Source: Streptomyces anulatus (GTDB lineage Bacteria; Actinomycetota; Actinomycetes; Streptomycetales; Streptomycetaceae). From it: DNA of 64,000 nucleotides. The stretch covers positions 147,829 to 211,828 of the forward strand of contig NZ_JOEZ01000018.1 of NCBI RefSeq assembly GCF_000721175.1, written 5' to 3'. How positions within the stretch are numbered: the first letter of the stretch is position 1; each line of letters starts with the position of its first letter. The notes under the pieces are model-generated. The model searched no databases. It saw only the letters and a program-made list of their open reading frames with translations, and had not been told where the DNA came from. Shown here in pieces: positions 33,401-40,906 of the stretch. The position numbers and the translations under genes were made by a program.

Positions 33401-36400
33401 GGGACCGGCGCATCTCGTTGAGCAGCGCCTTCGTGACCTCGGCCCGCAACGCCGGGTCGGCGTCGCGCAGCGCCTCGTGCGTCCCCGCCCACCGGTCCTG
33501 CTCGGCCGCCACCCAGTCCAGGTCCTCGTAGCCGATCTCCAGCAGACCGGTCTGCTCCAGGTTCGGCATGGTGATGCGCCAGCCGCGCTCCAGATCCAGA
33601 TACAGCCGGAACGCGATCACGTCACGGAGGGTCTTGGCGGCGTTGCGGGCGAGGGAGGGCGGCAGATCGCTCTCGCCGGTGTAGTCGGCCGGCCCGATGG
33701 CGAGCGCGTTCGTCACCGACGAGGCCAGCTCCTCGTGGTGGACACCGTCCTCGCCCGCGTCCAGAGCCGCCCGGTACAGGGCCCCGCGCAACTGCGTGAT
33801 CTGCACGAAGTCGTTGAAGTGACCCGCCTGGAGGGACGCGTCCTGCCGGTTGTCGACGAACGTGAGGAGCTTGCGCGCCTCCTTGTCCAGGCTCTCCTCC
33901 GGCACCGACTTCAGCGAGCGCACCACCGACGCGGAGATCAGCGAGGTCGCGGAGGACCGGCCCTCCTGGTCGAGCGTCGCCAGCTTCGCGAAGTCCCGGC
34001 CGCGCGTCTGCTCGTACGCGACCCCGCAGTGCAGACAGAAGAGGAACGGGGAGGGGACGAACGCGGCCTGGAGTTCGCCGCTCCCCTCGCGGCCCAGCGG
34101 ATCGACGGTGACGGCACGCGGCACCCGGTCGCGGTACGACTTCTTCACGACCTCCTGGCCCTTGTCGTCCAGCTCCAGCCAGGACTCGGGCAGCCGGCGG
34201 TCGTCCACGGCGTACTGCACGTCGGACGGCCACGCCCGTTCGTGGTCGACGTACAGATAGCCGTCGCCCTGCCGCCCGCCCGTCGCCGAGGTGTCCCGGC
34301 GGGCCTCGTACCGGACCTCGCCGTCCCGCTCGGTCCGCCACACCGTCAGGTACTCCTGGCCGCACTCCCGGCAGAACGCCAGCGGCATCAGCAACTTGCC
34401 GTCGCTGCCCGGCTGTTCGAGCTGGTACGAGCGGGTGAGATGGCGGGTGGGTTTGTCCTCCAGGGTGACGTACACGGTGTCGCCCTTGGAGAGGAACTGG
34501 TGCAGCCGGAAGGCGAACAGGGGCCGCTCGGTCACCGGGTGGCGCGCCTGCGAACCTGCCTCCAGGGTGGCGCGGATCGCGGCGACGCACCGGTCCTCGG
34601 CGACTCCGGTCCGCTCGTGCAGCTCCCTCGCCGCGACCTCGATCTTCGTGGGCCGCTGCCGGACGAGCCGCCCCGTGGCCCCGTCGGTGGCCAGACCGAA
34701 GCGGGTCTCGATCCAGCGGGCCAGCGGGTCACGCACGAGATCGTCGTACGCGCGCGGCGCGGCGGGGGAGCCCAGGCGCTCGGCGGGCACGGTGTCGGGC
34801 GCCTCGTGGGTCGCGCGGACCAGGGTCTCGCCGATGACGTGCTCCGGGCGCACCGGCGTGCCGAACAGGGTGCTCGCCACCCCGGCGACGACCTTCTTCT
34901 GGTCGTCGAGCGTGCCCTCCGTCGACATGGTGGCCGAGGTGCCGATGCACTGCAGGTCCTGCGCCTGGCAGGCCTCGCGGACCCGGCGGATCAGCAGGGC
35001 GACGTCGGCGCCCTGCCGGCCACGGTAGGTGTGCAGCTCGTCGAAGACCAGGAACTCCAGGCCCCGCGCCATCCTGATGAGGCTCGCCCGGTCGGCCGGG
35101 CGGGTCAGCATCAGCTCCAGCATCACGTAGTTGGTGAGCAGGATGTCCGGCGGGTTGTCGCGGATCTCCTTGCGCTTCTCGTCGTCCTCCTGGCCTGTGT
35201 ACCGGGCGAAGGTGACCGGCTCGCGACCCGCGCCGTAGCCGTCGCGCAGGTACTTCTCCAGCTCCTTGAGCTGGCTGTTGGCCAGCGCGTTCATCGGGTA
35301 GACGATGATCGCCCGCACCCGCTTGGGGGCGTTCGGCCCCTCGGTGTCCCGCTGGTGGAGCACCTTGTCCACGATCGGGACGATGTACGCGAGTGACTTG
35401 CCGGACCCGGTGCCCGTCGTCAGGACGTACGAAGCGCCGGACGCGGCGGCGTCGACGGCCTCGCGCTGGTGCTGGTGGAGTGTCAGCGGGCGGCCGTCGG
35501 GAACGGTCCCGCCCTCGGTCTTCCTCGCCTGGAAGATGCGGGCGCACTCGTCGTGCAGGACCTTCTGCCCGGCGAGTTCGACCACCGTGCCGCCGCTCTG
35601 GAAGAACGGGTTCAGCGACAGCCACGGGTCGGGCCACTGCGACTTGCTGTTGAGGTCGTCCTCGACGAACGCCGCGACGCGGTCGTCACGGATGACGGTG
35701 CCGCCCTCGGTGAAGGAACGGTAGTCCCTGATGAGTGTGCGGTGGACGCCGAAGACGTCCATGCCCGCGCCGGACGCGGTGACCGGAGCCGGCTCCCGCT
35801 TCGGCGGGCGGGCCTGCCGGGCGGGGGCCTGGGCGGCGGAAGCGCGCAGCGGGCGGGTCGGGTCCAGGGCGCCCCAGTGCGGCAGCCGCGGGGTGTCCCC
35901 GTCCCGCCCGGCCGGCGGAAGCAGTGCGTCCCGTACGGCCACGGCGTCCGCGGGACGGGCCGCCGGGTCCTTGGCGAGCAGGCGGTCGACGAGCCGGGCG
36001 AGCTCCGCGGGGATCTCGCTGCGGATGAGGGTGATGGGCGTCGGGTCCTCGCGCGTGTGCTTGACCGCGAGGTCGAAGGGCGATTCGCTGGTGAACGGCG
36101 GTACGCCCACGAGCATCTCGTAGAGCACACATCCCAGTGCGTACAGATCGGCGGCCTGCGTGACCTGCTTGGCCTCGAACTGCTCGGGAGCCATGTAGCG
36201 GGCGGTGCCCACGCTGACGCCCGTGCTGGTCAGCCGGGCCTCGTCCGGGTCGTCGACGATGCGGCCCATGCCGAAGTCGAGGACCTTGACGGTGCCCCCC
36301 TGCGTCAGCATGACGTTGGCGGGCTTGAGGTCGCGGTGGACGACCTCGGCGGCGTGCGCGGCGGCGAGACCGGAGGCGATCTGGGCACCGATCGCGGCGG

Positions 36401-36773
36401 CCCAGCTGACGGGGAGCTGCCGTTCCTCCGCGATGAGGTCGCGCAGAGTCTCGCCGCTCAGGAACTCCATCGCGAGGTAGGGAAGGCCGTCCTGGCCGCC
36501 CGCCACACCACCGGCGACGATCCGGGTGAGGTTGGGGTCGTCGAGGCGACGCATGATGCGCACCTCGCGGGCGAAGCGCTCGGCGGCCTTGAGGTCGGTG
36601 CCCGTGCCGATCCGGATGCCCGTGCGGCGGCGCAGGATCGTCTTCACGGCGACCGTGCGCTCAGGAGTGCCTTCGGCGGCCTGGAGATCCTCGGCCCGGT
36701 GCACCTCACCCATGTTGCCCTTGCCGATGACGTGCCCGATGCGGAACCTGCCGTCCAGCAGCTCCTGGCTCAC
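30477..36773 (-). CDS. Ser/Thr protein kinase fused to a YprA/MrfA-type DEAD-like helicase with DUF1998
   Basis: A 2098-residue fusion. Residues 8-275 are a complete Hanks-type kinase: glycine loop GKGNMGEVHRAE, VAVKTIL, catalytic HRDLKPANVML, DFGMGR and APE. After a short linker comes a superfamily 2 helicase: Walker A TGTGSGKS (about 450), motif II FDELHTYRG (about 576), GTSATM, and motif VI YAQRSGRAGRSG (about 1357). The C-terminal DUF1998 region carries the zinc-type Cys cluster CARGCYECLLTYG (about 1928). The helicase half matches YprA/MrfA proteins, which are related to DISARM's DrmA/DrmB. All key residues look intact. GTG 36773 is preceded by GAGGGGAG; the ATG at 36863 adds an Arg/Ser-rich leader. 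A kinase on this helicase recalls the separate kinase PglW of Pgl/BREX type 2. Confidence 0.9.
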   Translation of the reverse strand: MSQELLDGRFRIGHVIGKGNMGEVHRAEDLQAAEGTPERTVAVKTILRRRTGIRIGTGTDLKAAERFAREVRIMRRLDDPNLTRIVAGGVAGGQDGLPYLAMEFLSGETLRDLIAEERQLPVSWAAAIGAQIASGLAAAHAAEVVHRDLKPANVMLTQGGTVKVLDFGMGRIVDDPDEARLTSTGVSVGTARYMAPEQFEAKQVTQAADLYALGCVLYEMLVGVPPFTSESPFDLAVKHTREDPTPITLIRSEIPAELARLVDRLLAKDPAARPADAVAVRDALLPPAGRDGDTPRLPHWGALDPTRPLRASAAQAPARQARPPKREPAPVTASGAGMDVFGVHRTLIRDYRSFTEGGTVIRDDRVAAFVEDDLNSKSQWPDPWLSLNPFFQSGGTVVELAGQKVLHDECARIFQARKTEGGTVPDGRPLTLHQHQREAVDAAASGASYVLTTGTGSGKSLAYIVPIVDKVLHQRDTEGPNAPKRVRAIIVYPMNALANSQLKELEKYLRDGYGAGREPVTFARYTGQEDDEKRKEIRDNPPDILLTNYVMLELMLTRPADRASLIRMARGLEFLVFDELHTYRGRQGADVALLIRRVREACQAQDLQCIGTSATMSTEGTLDDQKKVVAGVASTLFGTPVRPEHVIGETLVRATHEAPDTVPAERLGSPAAPRAYDDLVRDPLARWIETRFGLATDGATGRLVRQRPTKIEVAARELHERTGVAEDRCVAAIRATLEAGSQARHPVTERPLFAFRLHQFLSKGDTVYVTLEDKPTRHLTRSYQLEQPGSDGKLLMPLAFCRECGQEYLTVWRTERDGEVRYEARRDTSATGGRQGDGYLYVDHERAWPSDVQYAVDDRRLPESWLELDDKGQEVVKKSYRDRVPRAVTVDPLGREGSGELQAAFVPSPFLFCLHCGVAYEQTRGRDFAKLATLDQEGRSSATSLISASVVRSLKSVPEESLDKEARKLLTFVDNRQDASLQAGHFNDFVQITQLRGALYRAALDAGEDGVHHEELASSVTNALAIGPADYTGESDLPPSLARNAAKTLRDVIAFRLYLDLERGWRITMPNLEQTGLLEIGYEDLDWVAAEQDRWAGTHEALRDADPALRAEVTKALLNEMRRSLAIDVSYFRDDFDSLQRASEERLIDPWVLSAADRPKVGTAYPHPSRPGMDRSALFLSARGKFGKYLRRADTSFRTLDPAGLQLVIEELLKVLAKAGLVKEVTEAPQRAGRYRRSSAPAATGYRVAAQSLVWRAGRGERGTHDPLTRTYQSGDGPRVNTFFRDLYKDAAGTLSGLFAREHTAQVSPQEREQREEAFRKAELKLLYCSPTMELGVDISQLNAVMMRNVPPTPANYAQRSGRAGRSGQPALVTTYCATGNSHDQYYFRRSERMVAGAVAPPRLDLANEDLVLSHLQGIWIAEAGLKLGRAVPEVLDVSYPDTGERPNPALGLLPDILAASLDESARRRTVDAALRVLGPLLPDFADTTWWHDDWIQDRVATVSTRFDQAFDRWRQLFRSALDDQYIQNRRRLDYSLTEGDRVRANARRREAETQLNLLMNESVDSKSVLSDFNPYRYLASEGFLPGYSFPRLPLAAYIPTVGRRRGDGDYLQRPRFLAIREFGPGSLIYHEGARYQVTRIQLPPDSSGELATSEARRCAGCGYHHDPEQLEDRCAMCHEPLGAATYGLLHLHTVYTTRRERISSDEEERRRAGFKLETSYRFQDHGTRKGRLNAAVTDASGAPLADVAYGDSATVRITNTGRVRARSDEPAGYWLDLADGRWMNDKAASEASGDSSELPVIDADGNERRRKKRVIPYVEDRRNILVVTLDEPLPEPVALSLMYALERGVEAAFELEDAELSSELLPPDDGPRNRVLFTEAAEGGAGVLRRLQAEPDALAKAAVRALDICHFDADGADQGGPHPDRPCARGCYECLLTYGNQLNHALIDRHSVRDLLVRFATATARRESRGESRSEQYRRLLDRSPAEPTALETAAAELAAQGDFLGWAKARGLRLPDEPGSFLTEAMATPDFVYRLPGVNVAVFVDLPDRERDSSRDEDAEDRLFNARWDVIRFAHGADWDAVAAANARYFGSPAAS

Positions 36774-36940
36774 TGCCGCTCCCCTCGTCCTCTGCCGTCT
36801 CGTTCCCGCCCCCGCGCGTGAGGGTGAGGAAACGGAACGTGCCCCCTGCATACGTTGCCGCACCGCTCATCGTGGCAGAGCGGAGGTGCGGTGTCCGCCA
36901 CCGTACACGAAGTGGGCTTAGTTCGATGGCTAGTCAGTCT

Positions 36941-36970
36941 GTTGACATCGTAAACGCGTCGCCATATGCT
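36941..36970 (+). promoter_or_regulatory. Consensus-like promoter and palindrome of the sigma-factor gene
   Basis: TTGACA at 36942-36947, a 17-base spacer and TATGCT at 36965-36970 form a very good housekeeping promoter. The -35 box is embedded in GTTGACATCGTAAAC (36941-36955), which differs by two bases from the perfect palindrome at 10218. It lies in the 228-bp divergent gap, so a repressor here could also affect the kinase-helicase operon. Confidence 0.7.
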
Positions 36971-37001
36971 CTGCGGTGTCATCGGGTAGGGGGTGGGTGG
37001 T

Positions 37002-40000
37002 GTGAGGCACCAGTCCGTCGGAGAGCGTGGGGCGCCAGGTGGCGCGTCTGAGCGGGAAGCGGGCCGCGCCGCTGGGGAGGCGGAGGGCGCCCAGTCGGGT
37101 CGTGGCCCCGGAATGAGGGCCGCTCTGACGGGATTGCTGGCCCGTCTGCGCCATGCGGCGCTCGACGGCGCCGTGCCGGAATCCGTGTTCCTGGAGCAAG
37201 CCGGCTTGCTGGGGCTCGGTGACGTCGAGCGGGAACGGCTTCGCGAGGAACTGGCGAGGTTGGGGCTGCCCGTCCTGGCGGCGGTGGTGCATGCAGACGG
37301 TGACGGTCCGCATGCGGAAAAGGTTGTACGGATCGGTGACGAAAACGTGTCCAGCCACGCTTTTCCCGCTGACGACGTGGTTCGGGCGCTGCTGAGCCGG
37401 TACGCCGACCCCGAGGGCTACGTGACCCCTCGCGCCCTGGATGGCGTCGCCCGTCTGGCCGGACTCGGTGCGCGGGACGCGGCGGCCCTGCGGGCCGGGG
37501 CGCGCGTACGGGGCGGGGGCGCCGCAGCGGCCGGAGCGGCGGTGACGAGCACGGAGACCGCGGCCGGTCTCCCCGACGTCGAGGAGCACGCGCCGGAGGG
37601 CGGTGCGGAGGACGAGCCCTTCCCCTTGCGAGAGACGGAGACCGGAGAAGGCGTCGGGGACCTCGCGGCCGCGGCTGCCGCCGCGCTGACCGTCCTGGAG
37701 AACGACCGCTTACGCAGGCGGCCGGAGACGCGTCTGCTGAGTGCCGAGGCGGAAGTCGGACTCGCCGTGTTGCTACGGGGCGGACCGGACCGCATGGCGG
37801 AGGAACCCGACGACGACACACTGAGCGGCCTGCCACCCGACGACATCCGGATCCGCGCCCGGGACTGTCTCGTCCTGCACAACCAGCGACTCGTGCACAA
37901 GATGGTGCCCCGGTATCTGGAACAGGGGCTGGACTACGACGACCTGTTCCAGCACGGCGCGCTGGGGCTGATGCGGGCGGCGCGGAAGTTCGACCCGGCC
38001 AAGGGCTTCAAGTTCTCGACGTATGCGACCTGGTGGGTCCGCCAGTCGATCAGCCGGGCCATCGCTGACGAGGGCGCCGTCATCCGCATCCCGGTCCATA
38101 TGCACGAACAGGTTCGCAAAGTGGCGTTGGCGGAGCGCACCCTCGCGACACAGGGGCGGCCCGCCGGAGTCGCCGACGTGGCCGTGTACTGCGACATGAC
38201 CCCGCAGAAAGTCGAGGAAGCCCGGAAGCTGAGCAGGCGCACCGACTCCCTCGACCGGGTCATCGGGGACGGGGTCACCCTGGGCGACTTCATCGGGTGG
38301 ACGAACCCACTGCCGCCGGTGGAGAAGGGTGTGCTGGACACGATGCTGCTGGAGCAGGTCAGGAGTGTGGTGGACACGCTCTCCGAACGCGAGGCCCACA
38401 TCCTCGTCCGGCGCCTCGGCCTGGACGGGGACGAGCCGTCGACGCTGGACGAACTGGGGCGGCAGATCGGACGGACCCGCGAGCGCGTCAGGCAGATCGA
38501 GTCGAAGGCCAAGAAGAAGCTCCAGTACCGGTTGGCGGAGGCCGGACTTACCGCCGCGTACCGGTACGACGGGGACCTCGGAGAGGAACCGGGCACGGCC
38601 GGGGAACCGGCCGGCAGCGGAGCGGGGGCCGGAGCGGGGGCCCGGGAGGAGGGTTCCGAGGCGCAGCGGGTGCCCGACACGCTGCCCGACCCCGCACCGG
38701 AGCAGGCTCCGCCGGCAGTGATGGCACAGTCCGTCGAAGCGGGGGAGACGCCGGACGGCGAACGCCCCGACGAGCACATGCCGGCCGAGCCCGGCGAGCA
38801 CACCGCACCTGGTGAGGCGTTGACGGACTCTGCGACGGATACACCGTCGGAGACTCTCACCGCACGCGCGGTTGAGCCGGAGGAGCCGGAGGCCCGTCGG
38901 CCCGCGGTGCGCTCGGACGATCCCCCACCGGTGACGGAGCAGGGGCTTGGACCAGTGGCCGAAGCGCACGATGCCGAGTCGGGTACCGGGCTGGTCCCGA
39001 GGCCGCGCACGGAGCCGGTGCCGGAGTCCGCGCCGGAGCGTTCACGCTCGGCGCAGGCGGTCACTGGGGCGAGCGGGCCGTCAGTCCCTGAGCCGGTGGC
39101 TCCCGAACCCCCGCAGTACACGGCGGACTGGCAGAAGGCGCTGCGGATGCCGACCGAGTTCGGCGGGGGAGTGGCGTGGCTCGCCGAGTACGCGCTGCTG
39201 GCGCTGGGGCGTGCGCAGCTCACCGTGCTGCTCGGTCCGTCCTCGGCCGACGCCGTCGCGCGTGCCGCGCGGGACAGGGGGGTTCTCGACCGGCCGGTGA
39301 CAGTGGCCCTGGAGGTGTTACGGCGCGTGTTCGACGCCGTGAAGGAGGCCGGGCTGCGGCCGGAGGACTTCTTCGAGAAGCCGGCGCAGGCACTGGCAGG
39401 CATGACTCCGCGCGCGTACCTGGCGGCCAGGCCCCTGGTGCTGAGCGAGTCGCGCATCGCACTGCGCGACGCCTTGCGGGACTTCGTCGCCGAGGTCCCG
39501 CTGCGGGCCGACCAGGGAGCGGCGCCCGCCGACAGTTCGCCGGGCAGCCTCGTGGCGGGGCCTCGTTCAGAGCCGGTTCCAGGGCCCGCGGACAGCGCGG
39601 AGGTGTGCGCGGCCGGAGTGCCGGGCGAGGTCATAGCGGCCTCACCCGACGGCCCTCGGGCGGACGTGTTCAGCCCTTCATCGCAGTCGCCGGACTCGCC
39701 GGACTCGCCGGACTCGCCGGACTCGCCGGACTCGCCGGACTCGCCGGACGAGGACCGGCCCGGGGCGGCCGGCGGGGAGGGGCCGCTCGAAGCACGCCGC
39801 GACCAGGTGGACACAGAGGCCAGGACCGTGCCGGCCGGCGAGCGGCCCGAGGACGACATCCCGCCCCTCAGAGGGGGCAACCCGGCGGCCGGCCACAGTA
39901 GTGCTGACGCACCGACGGCCCAGGAGCAGCCTGTGTCTCTGCTCAAGGCCGGGCGCCGATCCGCGCCCGCCGGGACCCCCGAGGAGATGTCCCGGGCCCG

Positions 40001-40844
40001 GACCGCGGACCGGGGCACCGGGTGGGGGGAGGCGGAGCCCGACGACGAACGGCCTGCCACCGACGTACGCCGTGCATACGAGGCCGAGCTGGTGCGCGAA
40101 CGGGACGAAGCCCGGCGGCAGCTCGCCGAGGAGCGGCTGGCCGCCGAAGCCCGGCACGTCGCCGCCCTCGCGGACACCGAGCGGCAGCTCGACGCCTTGG
40201 AGGAGACGCTGCTGCGCCGAGCGGACAGGGCGTTGCTCCACAAAGAGCAGCACCTGCGCGCACAGGCCGAGGAGCGGATCGCGCGCCTTGAGGACGGGCA
40301 TCGCGACGCGCAGCGGCCCCTGGTCGAGCGGGCCGAACACGCCGAGCTGCGGGAACGCGCGGCACGGACGGCGCTGGCCGCGGCCGGCGAGCGCGGTGCC
40401 CGGGCGGAGCAGCGCGCCAAGGACGCTGAGCAGCTCGCCCGCACGGCCGAGCAGCGCGCGAACGATGCGGAGCAGAGGGCGAGCACGGCCGAAGAACGGG
40501 CGGCGGTGCTGCACATGCGAGCGAACGAAGCCCAGCGGCGGGCGGAGGGAACCGGCCAGCGGCTTCGGCGCTACCGCGAGGAAGGGGAGGCCCGCATCGC
40601 GGGCCTTGAGCAGCGGCTACGGCAGGCGGAGGCCCTGCTCGCCGAACGCGACAGGACTCTGCGGGCCGCCCAGCAGCAGGCATCGGCTCAGGTGGCGGCG
40701 GCCGAACAGCGGGCAGCGGCGCGGATCGCCCGGACCGAGCAGGACGCCCGGGCTCGCATCACCGAGCTGCAGCAACAACTCGCCACCGAACGCGAAGCAG
40801 CCGTGGACCGTCCCACGCTTCGGGACCGCTGGCGCCGGTCCTGA
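37002..40844 (+). CDS. Sigma-70 factor fused to a long coiled-coil tail
   Basis: A 1280-residue protein. Residues 290-357 are sigma region 2 (LVLHNQRLVHKMVPRYLEQG, YDDLFQHGALGLMRAARKFD, FKFSTYATWWVRQSISRAI), region 3 follows, and 459-510 are region 4 (LSEREAHILVRRLG, GRTRERVRQIESKAKKKL). These are close to RpoD-type factors and look functional. The N-terminal 280 residues are unknown. Beyond region 4 are about 770 extra residues: a Pro/Glu-rich stretch, a compact segment (about 705-825), an (SPD)7 tract and a 260-residue Ala/Glu/Arg coiled coil. GTG 37002 is favoured by an upstream AGGGGG; GTG 36993 is possible. It leads the drmA-drmB operon and is divergent from the kinase-helicase. It may redirect RNA polymerase on infection or act as a DNA-binding scaffold; both are inference. 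Confidence 0.85.
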   Translation: MRHQSVGERGAPGGASEREAGRAAGEAEGAQSGRGPGMRAALTGLLARLRHAALDGAVPESVFLEQAGLLGLGDVERERLREELARLGLPVLAAVVHADGDGPHAEKVVRIGDENVSSHAFPADDVVRALLSRYADPEGYVTPRALDGVARLAGLGARDAAALRAGARVRGGGAAAAGAAVTSTETAAGLPDVEEHAPEGGAEDEPFPLRETETGEGVGDLAAAAAAALTVLENDRLRRRPETRLLSAEAEVGLAVLLRGGPDRMAEEPDDDTLSGLPPDDIRIRARDCLVLHNQRLVHKMVPRYLEQGLDYDDLFQHGALGLMRAARKFDPAKGFKFSTYATWWVRQSISRAIADEGAVIRIPVHMHEQVRKVALAERTLATQGRPAGVADVAVYCDMTPQKVEEARKLSRRTDSLDRVIGDGVTLGDFIGWTNPLPPVEKGVLDTMLLEQVRSVVDTLSEREAHILVRRLGLDGDEPSTLDELGRQIGRTRERVRQIESKAKKKLQYRLAEAGLTAAYRYDGDLGEEPGTAGEPAGSGAGAGAGAREEGSEAQRVPDTLPDPAPEQAPPAVMAQSVEAGETPDGERPDEHMPAEPGEHTAPGEALTDSATDTPSETLTARAVEPEEPEARRPAVRSDDPPPVTEQGLGPVAEAHDAESGTGLVPRPRTEPVPESAPERSRSAQAVTGASGPSVPEPVAPEPPQYTADWQKALRMPTEFGGGVAWLAEYALLALGRAQLTVLLGPSSADAVARAARDRGVLDRPVTVALEVLRRVFDAVKEAGLRPEDFFEKPAQALAGMTPRAYLAARPLVLSESRIALRDALRDFVAEVPLRADQGAAPADSSPGSLVAGPRSEPVPGPADSAEVCAAGVPGEVIAASPDGPRADVFSPSSQSPDSPDSPDSPDSPDSPDSPDEDRPGAAGGEGPLEARRDQVDTEARTVPAGERPEDDIPPLRGGNPAAGHSSADAPTAQEQPVSLLKAGRRSAPAGTPEEMSRARTADRGTGWGEAEPDDERPATDVRRAYEAELVRERDEARRQLAEERLAAEARHVAALADTERQLDALEETLLRRADRALLHKEQHLRAQAEERIARLEDGHRDAQRPLVERAEHAELRERAARTALAAAGERGARAEQRAKDAEQLARTAEQRANDAEQRASTAEERAAVLHMRANEAQRRAEGTGQRLRRYREEGEARIAGLEQRLRQAEALLAERDRTLRAAQQQASAQVAAAEQRAAARIARTEQDARARITELQQQLATEREAAVDRPTLRDRWRRS
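39687..39749 (+). repeat. Seven tandem copies of TCGCCGGAC
   Basis: A perfect 9-base repeat, seven copies, encoding (Ser-Pro-Asp)7 within the sigma-factor tail. Repeat changes would keep the frame and alter linker length. Confidence 0.95.
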
Positions 40845-40906
40845 CACCGGACTCCCGGCCTCGCGCGACCCACACCCCGCACCACCCGTACCGCTTCAGG
40901 AGCACC

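Noticed and set aside
30420..35396. A 1658-codon plus-strand open frame
   Set aside because: It is antisense to the kinase-helicase and rich in Arg/Val/Gly/His without domains; a typical high-GC shadow.
39687..39749. A non-coding satellite
   Set aside because: The 9-base units keep the frame of the sigma protein and encode (SPD)7.
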